From positions 124,001 to 188,000 of the forward strand of contig JADKIA010000003.1 in the NCBI GenBank assembly GCA_016721465.1: a stretch of DNA of 64,000 bases, in the 5' to 3' direction. The stretch is from Ideonella sp. (GTDB lineage Bacteria > Pseudomonadota > Gammaproteobacteria > Burkholderiales > Burkholderiaceae_C). Every line of letters begins with the position of its first letter. Position 1 is the stretch's first letter. This document shows positions 1-8,770 of the stretch, one piece after another. Made by a program: the position numbers and the translations under genes. Below the pieces are notes generated by a model, which saw only the letters and a program-made list of their open reading frames with translations, did no database searches and had not been told where the DNA came from.

Positions 1-1513
1 ACCGCACCCGGACGAAGTAGCGTCCGGGCTCGGGCTGGCGCAGCAACCACTGGGCGGCCTCCAGCCGCTCGTCGTGCAGCAACTCGGCGAAGCGATCGTC
101 GTGTGCCACCTGCAGTTGGTAGCGCGCTCCGGCGGTGCCGGCCCACATCAGCAGCACGCCGTCGTCGGTGGTCTGTGGAGGCTGCGGCGCGGGCGCCGGC
201 GGTGGCGCGATGCGCACGACCGTCTGCGCGTCGCTCCAGGGCCCCATGTCGCCATCGGCGCGGATGCTCGCCATCCGCCAGTGGTGCGTGCCCACGGGCA
301 GCGGCATCAGGTGCTCGGAGGCGGCGATGTCGTTGCGGTCCAGGCGTGGTGCGATGAAGTCCGGTGTGTCTGCCACCTGCAGGCGGTAGCGCGCCGAGGC
401 GGCATTGCGGGTCCAGGCGAAAAGGACGGTCTCGTCGGCACTGCGCTCGGCCGCGCGGGGCCGGGTGAGGAAGGGGGGCTCCGGCCGTGCCTTCAACGTG
501 AAGGTGGTCGATGCGTCCCGGCCCTCCAGGCCGCTCGCGTCGACCGCGCGCACCTGCAGGCGGTAGCGTCCGTCGGGCAAGTCGTCGGCCCAGCGTGCGC
601 TGGGGTTGTCGAACAGGCCATCGAGCACCAGGCGGTCGGATTCGGTGCCATCAAACACCTGTGCCCGGTACGACGTGCCGCTGGCAGCCGCCTGCCAGCT
701 CAGGCGCAGCGGCAAGCGATCGATGCGCGAGGCCACCGCCTGCAGGTCGGGCGCCGCCATCAGGGGGCTCGGCGAGGCAACCCCCGTCGGGGAGGCCAGT
801 GCGCCGAATCCGGCTTCGATCGACCGTGCGGCTGCAGCGGCGGCAGGTCCCGCAGAACCCGCCACGATGCCCTCGATCACCTCCACTGCGGTGCGCGTCG
901 GCTCTGCCCGGGTGCGAAAGTCGGTGCCCCGCACGCCGAGGTTGACCACGGGCGTGCGGATCTCGAAGCGCGGCGAGCTCAGCTTCGGCACCCGGGTGTC
1001 GGCGCCGCCCTCGTCCAGGCGCAGTTCGGTGTCCACGGCCTCACTGTCGCCCAGGCGCACCATGCGCTCGATGCGCAACACGCTGCCGGGGCGCAGCAGC
1101 ACCCGCGAGCCGTCGGCGAAGCGCAAGGCCGCGGAGGATTGCGGCCCGGTGCGCACCAGGTCGCCTGCCGAGAGCTTGGCCCCGCTGGTCAGGCCCAGCA
1201 TGGCGCCGCCCGACTTCTGCACGCTGACCTCGCCATGCGTGTGCAACACCTCGGCCATCAATGCCTGTCGGCGCAGCAGGGCCAGCGGCACTTGAAGCAC
1301 GCTGCCTGGCACCAGGCGGCGGACATTGGCGATGCGGTTGACGCGGCGCAGGTCGCGCCAATCTGCACCGGGCACCAACCAGCGCTGGCTGATGCCGATC
1401 AGCGTGTCACCGACTTGCACGCGGTAAGCCCAAGACCCGTCGGCTGCACCGGCACCCGTTCCGACAAGGACCGTCGCCACCACGCCGATACGCGCCAATG
1501 AGACCACCACCAT
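1..1513 (-). CDS. LysM and FecR-domain secreted protein (C-terminus beyond the window)
   Basis: Reading the minus strand from an ATG at 1513 gives an open frame of about 504 codons with no stop before the window edge, so the gene is partial. After a short hydrophobic leader ending near GAGAADG comes a LysM-like segment (YRVQVGDTLIGIS, then RRVNRIANVRRLVPGSVLQVP, a peptidoglycan-binding fold). A FecR domain follows (AGDLVRTGPQSSAALRFADG, then a VVNLGVRGTDFRT strand). Next come repeated fibronectin-like modules with recurrent YRLQV / RYQLQV strands. The protein is probably periplasmic or wall-associated. It is divergent from the TonB receptor operon, with a 139-base shared upstream region. Such LysM-FecR proteins are often next to CHASE2 cyclases or kinases in this order, but that partner would lie outside the window. 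The FecR name does not by itself imply iron regulation. Confidence 0.85.
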   Translation of the reverse strand, partial: MVVVSLARIGVVATVLVGTGAGAADGSWAYRVQVGDTLIGISQRWLVPGADWRDLRRVNRIANVRRLVPGSVLQVPLALLRRQALMAEVLHTHGEVSVQKSGGAMLGLTSGAKLSAGDLVRTGPQSSAALRFADGSRVLLRPGSVLRIERMVRLGDSEAVDTELRLDEGGADTRVPKLSSPRFEIRTPVVNLGVRGTDFRTRAEPTRTAVEVIEGIVAGSAGPAAAAAARSIEAGFGALASPTGVASPSPLMAAPDLQAVASRIDRLPLRLSWQAAASGTSYRAQVFDGTESDRLVLDGLFDNPSARWADDLPDGRYRLQVRAVDASGLEGRDASTTFTLKARPEPPFLTRPRAAERSADETVLFAWTRNAASARYRLQVADTPDFIAPRLDRNDIAASEHLMPLPVGTHHWRMASIRADGDMGPWSDAQTVVRIAPPPAPAPQPPQTTDDGVLLMWAGTAGARYQLQVAHDDRFAELLHDERLEAAQWLLRQPEPGRYFVRVR

Positions 1514-1652
1514 TGCTCCGGGAAGCTGACGACAGCACCGGCGCCAGACTGAATCCGAGTATGCCCCAAGACGTTGCTGTGTTAGCACGCATTCAAGTGG
1601 CGCCCATTCCTGCCGATAAGTCCGGGGTGAATCAAGCTCTGCGGACCAACCC

Positions 1653-3701
1653 ATGACCTTCACCAGACGTTGCCTCTCGATCGCTGCCAGCATCGCGCTG
1701 ACCGTCGTGGCCACCCAATCGGCCGGCGCCGCTGCGGCCGATGCCGACGCCCCGGCCGACATCAGCCTCGAGGAGCTGCTGCGCGCCGATGTGCACACGG
1801 CGTCGCGCAAGGCGCAGCGACTGCAGGACGTGGCCGCCGCGGTGTTCGTCATCACCCGCGAGGACATCGAGCGCTCGGGCGTGACCAGCATTCCCGAATC
1901 CCTGCGCCTGGCCCCGGGCGTGGAGGTGGCGCGCATCGCCAACAACCGCTGGGCGGTGAGTGCGCGCGGCTTCAATGGCCGTTTCGCCAACAAGTTGCTG
2001 GTGCTGATGGACGGCCGCAGCATCTATTCGCCGCTGTTCTCCGGCGTGCTGTGGGAGATGGAGGACACGCTGCTCGAGGACGTCGACCGCATCGAGGTGA
2101 TCCGCGGGCCGGGCGCGGCGCTGTGGGGCGCCAACGCCGTCAACGGCGTCATCAACATCATCACGCGCAAGGCACGCGACACCCGCGGCACGCTGGCCGT
2201 GGCCGGCGCCGGCAGCGACGAGCGTGGCTTCGTGGCCTTGCGCCACGGCCTGGCCGTCGGCGACGGCGACCTGCGCCTGTGGGCCAAGGCCTTCTCGCGC
2301 GACCACTCGGTCGATCTGGCCGGCAACGACGGCAACGACACCTGGCGCGCCGTGCGGCTGGGCTTCCGGGGCGACTGGAACCTGGACGATGGCCGCCGCC
2401 TGACGCTGAGCGGCTCGGCCCACGGCGGTCCGACCGGTGACCGATGGATGCTGCCCAGCTTCACCTCGCCGACGGGCGTGGCGCCGACCGCGATGACGCA
2501 GAACGGCAACGGCGCCCACCTGTTGGCCCGGCACGAGTGGTTGTGGGCCGACGGTTCGGAGGCCGCGCTGCAGGGCTATGTCGACTACTGCGACCTGGAG
2601 GTGGTCGGTGCCTTCCGCGAGCGGCGTCGCACCGTCGATTTCGACTTCCAGCACCATCCGCGGCTCGGTGGTGCGCACGACATCGTCTGGGGCCTGGGCT
2701 ATCGCGAATCCACGGGCGTGGTGGACTCTGGCGTCTACATCTCCCTCCCGTCCGGCGACCGCATCTGGCGCATGGCCAGTGTCTTCATGCAGGACGAGTT
2801 CACCCTGAAGCCGGACCTCCTGCGCGTGGTGCTCGGGGCGCGGCTGGAGCACAACAACCTCACCGGATTCGAGCCGCAGCCCAATGCCCGGCTGGTCTGG
2901 ACGCCCACGCCGCAGCAGACGGTCTGGGGTGCGGTCTCGGGTGCCGTGCGCACGCCGTCGCGGGCCGAACAGGATGCGGTGGTCGACCTGTCGGTGATCC
3001 CTGGCAACCAGCAACAGCCGCCGGTGTTGATGCGCAACGTGCCGTTGGACGGACTGCGGCTCGACGGCGAAAAGGTCAAGGCCTTCGAACTCGGGTTCCG
3101 GCAGCAGTTCGGCTCGCAGTTGTCGCTGGATCTGGCGCTGTTCAGCAACCGATACAACAGCCTGCGCACGGCCACGCTCGGCGCGACCTCGTTCGAGTTC
3201 GCGCCGGTGCCGCATGTGGTGCAGGCCATCTCGCCCGCCAATGGCGTGCGGGCCAACACCAAGGGTTTCGAATTGGCGCTCGACTGGCACGCCTCCAAGA
3301 CCTGGCGCATCCAGCCGGCCTACTCGACGATTCGAATCCATGCCAGCGCGGACACTGCCGATCCGATCATGGCCAACTCCGTGACCGTGTACAACAACAG
3401 CACACCTCGACACCAGTTGGCGCTGCGTTCGTCGCTCAGCCTGAGCGATCGCGGCCAGTTCGATTTCTGGCTGCGCCATGTGAGCGCCCTGCCGTCCGGT
3501 GATCCGCGCGCCGCCGGCGTTCCGGCCTACACCACGCTGGACCTGCGCGTTGCCTGGCGTGTCCAGCCGGGGCTGGAGCTGTCGCTGGTCGGGCAGAACC
3601 TGCTGGACCGGCGCCATGTCGAGTTCATTCCCGACCTGTTGCCCTCACAGACGCTGCAAGTGCAACGCTCGGTCTACGTCAAGGCAAAGTGGCAGTTCTG
3701 A
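1653..3701 (+). CDS. TonB-dependent outer-membrane receptor
   Basis: 682 residues with an N-terminal signal peptide (cleavage probably after SAGAAAA). The plug domain begins near residue 40 (ITREDIERSGVTSIPESLR, then RGFNGRFANKLLVLMDGR and RIEVIRGPGAALWGANAVNGVINI). A long beta-barrel follows and ends in aromatic phenylalanine (KAKWQF), the usual outer-membrane insertion signal. The plug is of the TonB-receptor type that sits beside YfiR-like proteins and two-component sensors. The substrate cannot be told from sequence. It is followed 4 bases later by the YfiR-like gene and then the hybrid kinase, which suggests one operon in which uptake or binding outside is reported to the kinase. Confidence is high for the family and nil for the ligand. 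Confidence 0.93.
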   Translation: MTFTRRCLSIAASIALTVVATQSAGAAAADADAPADISLEELLRADVHTASRKAQRLQDVAAAVFVITREDIERSGVTSIPESLRLAPGVEVARIANNRWAVSARGFNGRFANKLLVLMDGRSIYSPLFSGVLWEMEDTLLEDVDRIEVIRGPGAALWGANAVNGVINIITRKARDTRGTLAVAGAGSDERGFVALRHGLAVGDGDLRLWAKAFSRDHSVDLAGNDGNDTWRAVRLGFRGDWNLDDGRRLTLSGSAHGGPTGDRWMLPSFTSPTGVAPTAMTQNGNGAHLLARHEWLWADGSEAALQGYVDYCDLEVVGAFRERRRTVDFDFQHHPRLGGAHDIVWGLGYRESTGVVDSGVYISLPSGDRIWRMASVFMQDEFTLKPDLLRVVLGARLEHNNLTGFEPQPNARLVWTPTPQQTVWGAVSGAVRTPSRAEQDAVVDLSVIPGNQQQPPVLMRNVPLDGLRLDGEKVKAFELGFRQQFGSQLSLDLALFSNRYNSLRTATLGATSFEFAPVPHVVQAISPANGVRANTKGFELALDWHASKTWRIQPAYSTIRIHASADTADPIMANSVTVYNNSTPRHQLALRSSLSLSDRGQFDFWLRHVSALPSGDPRAAGVPAYTTLDLRVAWRVQPGLELSLVGQNLLDRRHVEFIPDLLPSQTLQVQRSVYVKAKWQF

Positions 3702-3705
3702 CGCC

Positions 3706-4263
3706 GTGACCTCCGCCACCACAGCTTGGGCCGGGCGATGGCGCACGTGCTGCGTCGCCGCGCTCGCGTTCGGCCTGCACGCCGCGCCAGCATGGCCGCA
3801 GCCGTCACTGACCGAGGCGCAGGCCAAGGCAGCGTTCGTGCTCAACTTTGCGCGCTACGTCGAGTGGCCGGCCGGCGCCTTTGCATCGCCCCAGACGCCC
3901 GTGGTGGCCTGCCTGGTGGGTCGCGACACCCTGGGCTCGGCCCTGTCGGCGCTGGAAGGTCGCCAAGTGCAGGGCAGGCCACTGAAGGTGCGCCGCGGCG
4001 TGGTGCCCGACGACATGCGCGGCTGCCATCTCGTGTTCATCGGCGAGGCCGAGGAGCGGCGCACCCTGCCCATCCTGCGTGCGCTGGCGGGCCAGCCGGT
4101 GCTCACCGTCAGCGACACCGAACGCTTCGTCGAGGCGGGCGGTGCCATCGGCCTGGTGCTGGGTGAGGAGCGCCTGCAGTTCGAGGTCAATCGCAATGCG
4201 CTGGAGCAGGCGCAGCTCAAGGCCAGTGCAAGCCTGCTGAAGCTGGCTCGCAACATCCCCTGA
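3706..4263 (+). CDS. YfiR/DUF4154 family periplasmic protein
   Basis: The GTG at 3706, 4 bases after the receptor stop, gives 185 residues with a signal peptide (hydrophobic CCVAALAFGLHAAPAWPQ). The mature part shows the DUF4154/YfiR pattern: AKAAFVLNFARYVEWP at the start, CLVGRDTLG, GCHLVFIGEAE, and a final GAIGLVLGEERLQFEVN strand before a C-terminal helix. In Pseudomonas, YfiR is a periplasmic repressor of the membrane cyclase YfiN. Here the likely partner is the hybrid kinase encoded 11 bases downstream. Upstream in-frame starts lie inside the receptor gene and would not give a signal peptide, so GTG is preferred. Confidence 0.85.
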   Translation: MTSATTAWAGRWRTCCVAALAFGLHAAPAWPQPSLTEAQAKAAFVLNFARYVEWPAGAFASPQTPVVACLVGRDTLGSALSALEGRQVQGRPLKVRRGVVPDDMRGCHLVFIGEAEERRTLPILRALAGQPVLTVSDTERFVEAGGAIGLVLGEERLQFEVNRNALEQAQLKASASLLKLARNIP

Positions 4264-4274
4264 CGCGCCGCATC

Positions 4275-7166
4275 ATGGCCTTCCGCGACCAAGCCCTGCA
4301 CCGCAAGCTGATGATCATCATCGCGCTGGCCACCGGCGTGGGCCTGGGGCTGAACCTGTTGATGCAGCTGGCCGCCAGCGTGCGGGCCGGTCGAGAGGCC
4401 ATGCAGTCCCAACTGGTGGGCATGGCGCAGATCGTCGCCGCGAACAGCTCTGCAGCCATACGCTTTGACGACGCCAAGGCGGCTGCGGACACCTTGTCCA
4501 GCCTGCAGGCGCGACCTGAGATCACCCGCGCGACGCTGCGCCGGCCCACCGGCCAGGTCTTCGCCAGCCACCCCGTGGCGCCGCCGCCGCCCCACCAGCT
4601 GGGCGCGACGTCTGGTGCGATGCGCGTGGAGGGTGGGTTCTGGGATCCTTGGATGCGCGTCGAGCTGCCCGTGCTGCAGGACGGCGAGATGCTGGGCGAG
4701 CTCACGCTGGAGGCCGATCTTTCGGCGATGTGGGGCCAGATCCTCGGCAGCATGGGCCTGGCGGCCGGCACCACGGTACTGGCCTTCGCGATCTCGGTGG
4801 CGCTGGCAGCGCGCCTGCAGCGCTCGGTCTCGCGACCCATCCGGCACCTGGCCGAGGTGGCCGAGGCGGTGGGCAACGACAGGGACTACACCCGACGCGT
4901 CGACGTCGTGCAAGGCGACGAGGTGGGCCACTTGGCGCAACGCTTCAATGCCATGCTGGTCGAGCTGCAGGCGCGCGACCACGACCTGCAGCAGCACCGC
5001 GACCAGCTCGAGCACGAGGTCGACCAGCGGACGGCGCAGCTGCGGCTGGCCAAGGAACAGGCCGAGGCGGCCAACGTGGCCAAGACGAGCTTCCTGGCCA
5101 ACATGAGTCACGAGATCCGCACACCGATGAACGGCGTGATCGGCATGGCCGACCTGCTGCTGGGTACCTCGCTCACCGACCAGCAGCACCGCTATGCCGA
5201 CACCTTGCGCGTTTCGGCCGAATCGCTGCTGCACCTGCTCAACGATGTGCTGGATCTGTCCAAGATCGAGGCCGACAAGATCGAGCTGGAGCATGCGCCC
5301 TTCGACCCCCAGCAGGTGGTCGAGCAGGTGGCCTTGCTCTTTGCCGGCCCGGCGCATGCCAAGGGCCTGGAGCTGGCCTGCAGGCTGCACGCGGGCACGT
5401 CCGGCGCGGTGCTGGGCGACGGGCACCGCGTCAAGCAGATCGTGACCAACCTGGCAAGCAACGCCATCAAGTTCACCGCCTCTGGCGAGGTGGTGCTGAC
5501 GCTGGCGTTGCTGCGTGCCTCCGACGGCATGCCGCGGCGCCTGCGCTATGCCGTGCGCGACACCGGCCCGGGTGTGCCGGTGGAGGCCGCGGCCAGGCTG
5601 TTCCAACCGTTCACTCAGGCCGACAACACCACCACGCGCGAGTTTGGCGGCACCGGGCTGGGCCTGGTGATCTCGCGCCAGCTGGCCGAGCGCATGGGAG
5701 GTCGCGTCGGGTTCGACAGCGAGGCGGGCCAAGGCTCGACCTTCTGGCTGGAGCTGCCGTCGCCGCTCGACGAGGGCGGCCAGGCGCCGGCCGGCGACCA
5801 GGACGACACCGTGCGGGTGCCGCCTGGCACGCTGGTGCTGTTGGCGCTGGGGCACGCCGCCAGCCGCGAGGCCCTGGCCGATGTGCTCGAAGCCAGCGGC
5901 GCGAGGGTCGACCGGCTGGGCTCGTTCGACGAGGCGATGGTTCGCCTGGCCGGTGCGTCCCTGAGCGGTGCCAGCGGCGCCAGCGGCGTGTCCATGATCT
6001 GCATCGACAGCACCTTGCCCGAGCCTGGCACGGCCGAGCGTGTGGCGGCGTTGCGCCGGCTCGGCGGACCCAGCCTGCGCATCGTCACGCTGGCGCCCCT
6101 GGCGGCCAGCGGCGATGTCGCGCACGACCATCGCGATGTCGACGGCGTGCTGCTCAAGCCGGTCACACGCAGCGCCATCCTGTCGCTGACGGCCCGCCTG
6201 TATGGTCGCGCAAGTGGCCAGCCGTCGCGCCGCGCGCAGGCGCAGCGCTCGGAACGCTTCGATTCCCATGTGCTGCTGGCCGAGGACAACCCGGTGAATC
6301 GCGAGATTGCGACGGCCTTGCTGCGCGAGTTGGGCTGCAGCGTGACGCAGGCACACGATGGTCAGCAGGCCGTGGAGGCCGTGGAGCGCGAGCACTTTGA
6401 CCTGGTGCTGATGGATTGCCAGATGCCCCGCATGGACGGTTTCGAGGCCACGCGCCGCATCCGCGATTGGCAACGCCACCAGGTTGGTCAACGGCGCCTG
6501 GGCATCGTGGCGCTCACCGCCAACGCCCTGTCCGGCGACCGCGAAGCCTGCCTGGCCGCGGGCATGGACGACTACCTGGCCAAACCCATTTCGAGTGCCA
6601 GGCTGTCGGCCGTGCTGGCGCGCCATCTGAGCGCCCCAAGGACGCCGCCATGCGGCGCCCGTCCCCCGGGGGGATCAAGCAAAGTGGCAGAGCCACATTT
6701 GCTTGAGAGCGTGCAGCCGCCGAGGACGGGTGCGGACGGTACCGCCGCAGCGAGTCGTGCAGACCCGGCTCGGGCGTCGCAGGGCGTCGACCCGATGGTG
6801 TTCGATCCCTCGGTGCTGGCATCGCTGCCGATGGTGGCCGATGGCTCGAGTCCGGAATTCGCCGAGCAGATGCGGCAGATGTTTGCCGACGGGCTCGATG
6901 GGACCTTGGCTCGCATCGAGGGCGCTCAAGCCTCGGCATCGATGGAGCCACTGATCCGCGAGCTGCACACGCTGAAGTCCTCGGCCGCGCAGATCGGTGC
7001 GTTGGAGCTGTCGGGTCTGGCGCACCATTGGGAGAGCCAGTTGCGCACCGGCCTGCCGGCCGACGTCGGCGACATGGCGTCTCTGCGCGACGCTGCCGGC
7101 CGCCTGCGGCGCCTCTGGCAGGACCAGGCCACGGATTGGGCGCAGGCGGCACCCGCCGGCACATGA
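4275..7166 (+). CDS. Hybrid sensor histidine kinase (CHASE8-HAMP-HisKA-HATPase-REC-REC-HPt)
   Basis: 963 residues. TM helix 1 is about 11-33. A periplasmic CHASE8-like domain (AQIVAANSSAAIRFDD) runs to about 150, TM helix 2 is about 156-178, then HAMP. The phospho-acceptor His is about 279 (NMSHEIRTPMNG). The HATPase N box is NLASNAIKF, with DTGPGV and FGGTGLGL. A first receiver (about 517-640) lacks the acidic pair at its N-terminus but keeps CIDSTLP and a KP pair, so it is probably a pseudo-receiver. The second receiver is complete (AEDNPVNRE, Asp about 714 in LMDCQMPRMDG, LAKPIS). A C-terminal HPt carries His about 898 (HTLKSSAAQ). It is a full phosphorelay in one chain and needs an external regulator. 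Residues about 785-811, between REC2 and HPt, are encoded by an intergenic-type repeat (see repeat A). Confidence 0.93.
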   Translation: MAFRDQALHRKLMIIIALATGVGLGLNLLMQLAASVRAGREAMQSQLVGMAQIVAANSSAAIRFDDAKAAADTLSSLQARPEITRATLRRPTGQVFASHPVAPPPPHQLGATSGAMRVEGGFWDPWMRVELPVLQDGEMLGELTLEADLSAMWGQILGSMGLAAGTTVLAFAISVALAARLQRSVSRPIRHLAEVAEAVGNDRDYTRRVDVVQGDEVGHLAQRFNAMLVELQARDHDLQQHRDQLEHEVDQRTAQLRLAKEQAEAANVAKTSFLANMSHEIRTPMNGVIGMADLLLGTSLTDQQHRYADTLRVSAESLLHLLNDVLDLSKIEADKIELEHAPFDPQQVVEQVALLFAGPAHAKGLELACRLHAGTSGAVLGDGHRVKQIVTNLASNAIKFTASGEVVLTLALLRASDGMPRRLRYAVRDTGPGVPVEAAARLFQPFTQADNTTTREFGGTGLGLVISRQLAERMGGRVGFDSEAGQGSTFWLELPSPLDEGGQAPAGDQDDTVRVPPGTLVLLALGHAASREALADVLEASGARVDRLGSFDEAMVRLAGASLSGASGASGVSMICIDSTLPEPGTAERVAALRRLGGPSLRIVTLAPLAASGDVAHDHRDVDGVLLKPVTRSAILSLTARLYGRASGQPSRRAQAQRSERFDSHVLLAEDNPVNREIATALLRELGCSVTQAHDGQQAVEAVEREHFDLVLMDCQMPRMDGFEATRRIRDWQRHQVGQRRLGIVALTANALSGDREACLAAGMDDYLAKPISSARLSAVLARHLSAPRTPPCGARPPGGSSKVAEPHLLESVQPPRTGADGTAAASRADPARASQGVDPMVFDPSVLASLPMVADGSSPEFAEQMRQMFADGLDGTLARIEGAQASASMEPLIRELHTLKSSAAQIGALELSGLAHHWESQLRTGLPADVGDMASLRDAAGRLRRLWQDQATDWAQAAPAGT
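6629..6709 (+). repeat. Repeat A, copy 1 (inside the hybrid kinase gene)
   Basis: An element of about 81 bases that is nearly identical to 56151-56233 (I count about three to five differences). It contains a hairpin at 6676-6705: arms CAAGCAAA and TTTGCTTG around a second stem, GTGGC / GCCAC, with an AGA loop and one bulged A. Copy 2 lies directly after a stop codon, as expected of an intergenic terminator-like repeat. Here the element is read in frame as a Pro/Gly-rich linker. Confidence 0.88.
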
Positions 7167-7268
7167 AACCTGGCCGTGCCGGACCACCCGGCCCGCGCAA
7201 GGTGAGCTTGTGGGCGAAGTAGGAGAGTTGCAGTGGGCTGTAGACCATGAGCGGATCGAAGTTGGCCG

Positions 7269-8726
7269 TTAGCTGGACGATCCATCACGCAGCAGATTGC
7301 GGGCAATCGTGTAGCAATGGAGGGCCACCGGCAGAAACTCGATCGTCATTCCTTCTATTTCGGCCCTGGTCGTGACTGTACGGGTGGTGACGAGCGGCGC
7401 CCGCGCGAGGCGATGCCTGGCCGCGATCTCGCGCAGGCCGCGCAGCTCGTTCAGGACTTGCGGCGTGCGGTCAGACCACTTGATTTCCACGGCAAACCGC
7501 GGCTTCTGGGTACGGGGGTCGAGCGACACGATGTCGACTTCGAGGTCTTGCCGCCCGGCCTTCCAGCGTGCGTAGTGCAGCGATCGGCTGACATCGGTGC
7601 TGTGAAGCCACTGGCTCCAAACCGCCGTCTCGGCCAACTGGCCCATGGCGTCGTCCTCGGCTGAGACCATGCCGAACAGGGCCGCGCGAATCGACGGGTT
7701 GGTCAGGTAGACCTTGAAGGTGCGGGCGCGCTGGAGGCGCAGGGCGTTGTCGTCGATGCGGTGTACACGCCGGGTGAGATAGGCCGCTTCCAGGTACTCC
7801 AGGTAGTCGCTCAGCTTGGCCTTGGTGATGGCCGAGTGCTGGCTGAGAGCTTCCAGGCTGACCTCGTTGCCCGTGTTGAAAGCCAGCACGTTGAAGAAGC
7901 GGTTGAGCTCCTGGGTGTCGCCGATGCCGTACAGGCTGGGCAGGTCCTTCAGCAACACCTTGTCAACGATGTCCTGCCGCAGAAACCGAGCCGGATTGGC
8001 GCGCACCACCGGGTTCATCACGGCCTCGGGGAAGCCGCCGTAGTTCAGGTAGTTGATGAACTCCGCGTTCAGCGTATCGATGTCGTTCGTCAGATACGTC
8101 GGGGCGCCCGCAGTGGAGGGCTCGCTGTCGCGGATCAGTGCCTCTTCCTGCTGGGCGAAGCGCAGGTACTCGGCAAAGGTCAGGGGTGGAAGCACAAACT
8201 CGGTGAAGCGGCCGGCACCCGACTCACGGCTCTTCATGCGCAGTGCGGCAGCCGCCGACCCGCTGGCGACGAATCGAATGTGCGGGTAACTGTCGACCAG
8301 GGACTTGAGATGAACCTCCCAGTCCTTCAGGTACTGCACTTCGTCAAACAGCACCCAGAGTGGCTTGCCGGCTGGGTGCCGGTGCAGGTCGGTGAACATC
8401 TGCACCAGGCTCTCGAGCGAACGGCCCGAGTACAAGGGCGTGTCGATCGAGAGGAACAGCACCTGCGTGCCAATGACGCCGTCCTGCAGCAGCCGGGCGA
8501 TGAGGTGCTTGAGCATGACGGTCTTGCCCACCCGACGCGGGCCGATCAGCACCACCGCCCTTCGAACCGCCGCCTCACGCACCAGGCGGGAGAACTGGCT
8601 GAAGTAGGCCCGCCGCGGCCAAGACTCTTCTTCGGGGTCGATGCCGTGGCCCGCCTTCCACCAAGGGTTGTCCAGGGCCAGCCGGCGCTGGACTTCGTGA
8701 GGCGGGATCTGGAGGCTGGTTGCCAT
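7269..8726 (-). CDS. AAA_14 / DUF4143 ATPase
   Basis: 485 residues. The N-terminal AAA_14 domain has the P-loop GPRRVGKT (about 62-69), Walker B-like LWVLFDEVQYL, and a sensor-like VASGSAAAAL. The C-terminal DUF4143 part includes LSDYLEYLEAAYLTRRV and a PD-(D/E)XK-like stretch (FAVEIKWSDR). Proteins of this type are common accessory ATPases of unknown role, often strain-variable. It stands alone on the minus strand, between the kinase operon and dcw, with an AT-richer upstream region containing a perfect inverted repeat (8745-8770). That is consistent with horizontal acquisition. The function is not predictable; toxin-antitoxin or conflict roles have been suggested for relatives but nothing here shows them. 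Confidence 0.88.
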   Translation of the reverse strand: MATSLQIPPHEVQRRLALDNPWWKAGHGIDPEEESWPRRAYFSQFSRLVREAAVRRAVVLIGPRRVGKTVMLKHLIARLLQDGVIGTQVLFLSIDTPLYSGRSLESLVQMFTDLHRHPAGKPLWVLFDEVQYLKDWEVHLKSLVDSYPHIRFVASGSAAAALRMKSRESGAGRFTEFVLPPLTFAEYLRFAQQEEALIRDSEPSTAGAPTYLTNDIDTLNAEFINYLNYGGFPEAVMNPVVRANPARFLRQDIVDKVLLKDLPSLYGIGDTQELNRFFNVLAFNTGNEVSLEALSQHSAITKAKLSDYLEYLEAAYLTRRVHRIDDNALRLQRARTFKVYLTNPSIRAALFGMVSAEDDAMGQLAETAVWSQWLHSTDVSRSLHYARWKAGRQDLEVDIVSLDPRTQKPRFAVEIKWSDRTPQVLNELRGLREIAARHRLARAPLVTTRTVTTRAEIEGMTIEFLPVALHCYTIARNLLRDGSSS

Positions 8727-8744
8727 TGGTGTCCTGGACCAGGG

Positions 8745-8770
8745 CTAGAATGTCATATTAAGCATTCTAG
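8745..8770. promoter_or_regulatory. 8-bp perfect inverted repeat upstream of the AAA_14 ATPase
   Basis: CTAGAATG at 8745-8752 and CATTCTAG at 8763-8770 flank a 10-base AT-rich centre. It starts 19 bases upstream of the ATPase ATG (minus strand), in the lowest-GC part of the region, where a -10 element would be expected. It is most simply an operator overlapping the promoter. A role as an mRNA leader hairpin is also possible. Confidence 0.5.

Noticed and set aside
1632..3617. 661-codon open frame on the minus strand opposite the TonB receptor
   Set aside because: Antisense shadow of a GC-rich gene: repetitive Gly/Arg/His composition, no motifs, while the plus strand carries complete receptor motifs.
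3855..6626. 923-codon minus-strand frame opposite the hybrid kinase
   Set aside because: Shadow frame; kinase and receiver motifs are on the plus strand throughout.
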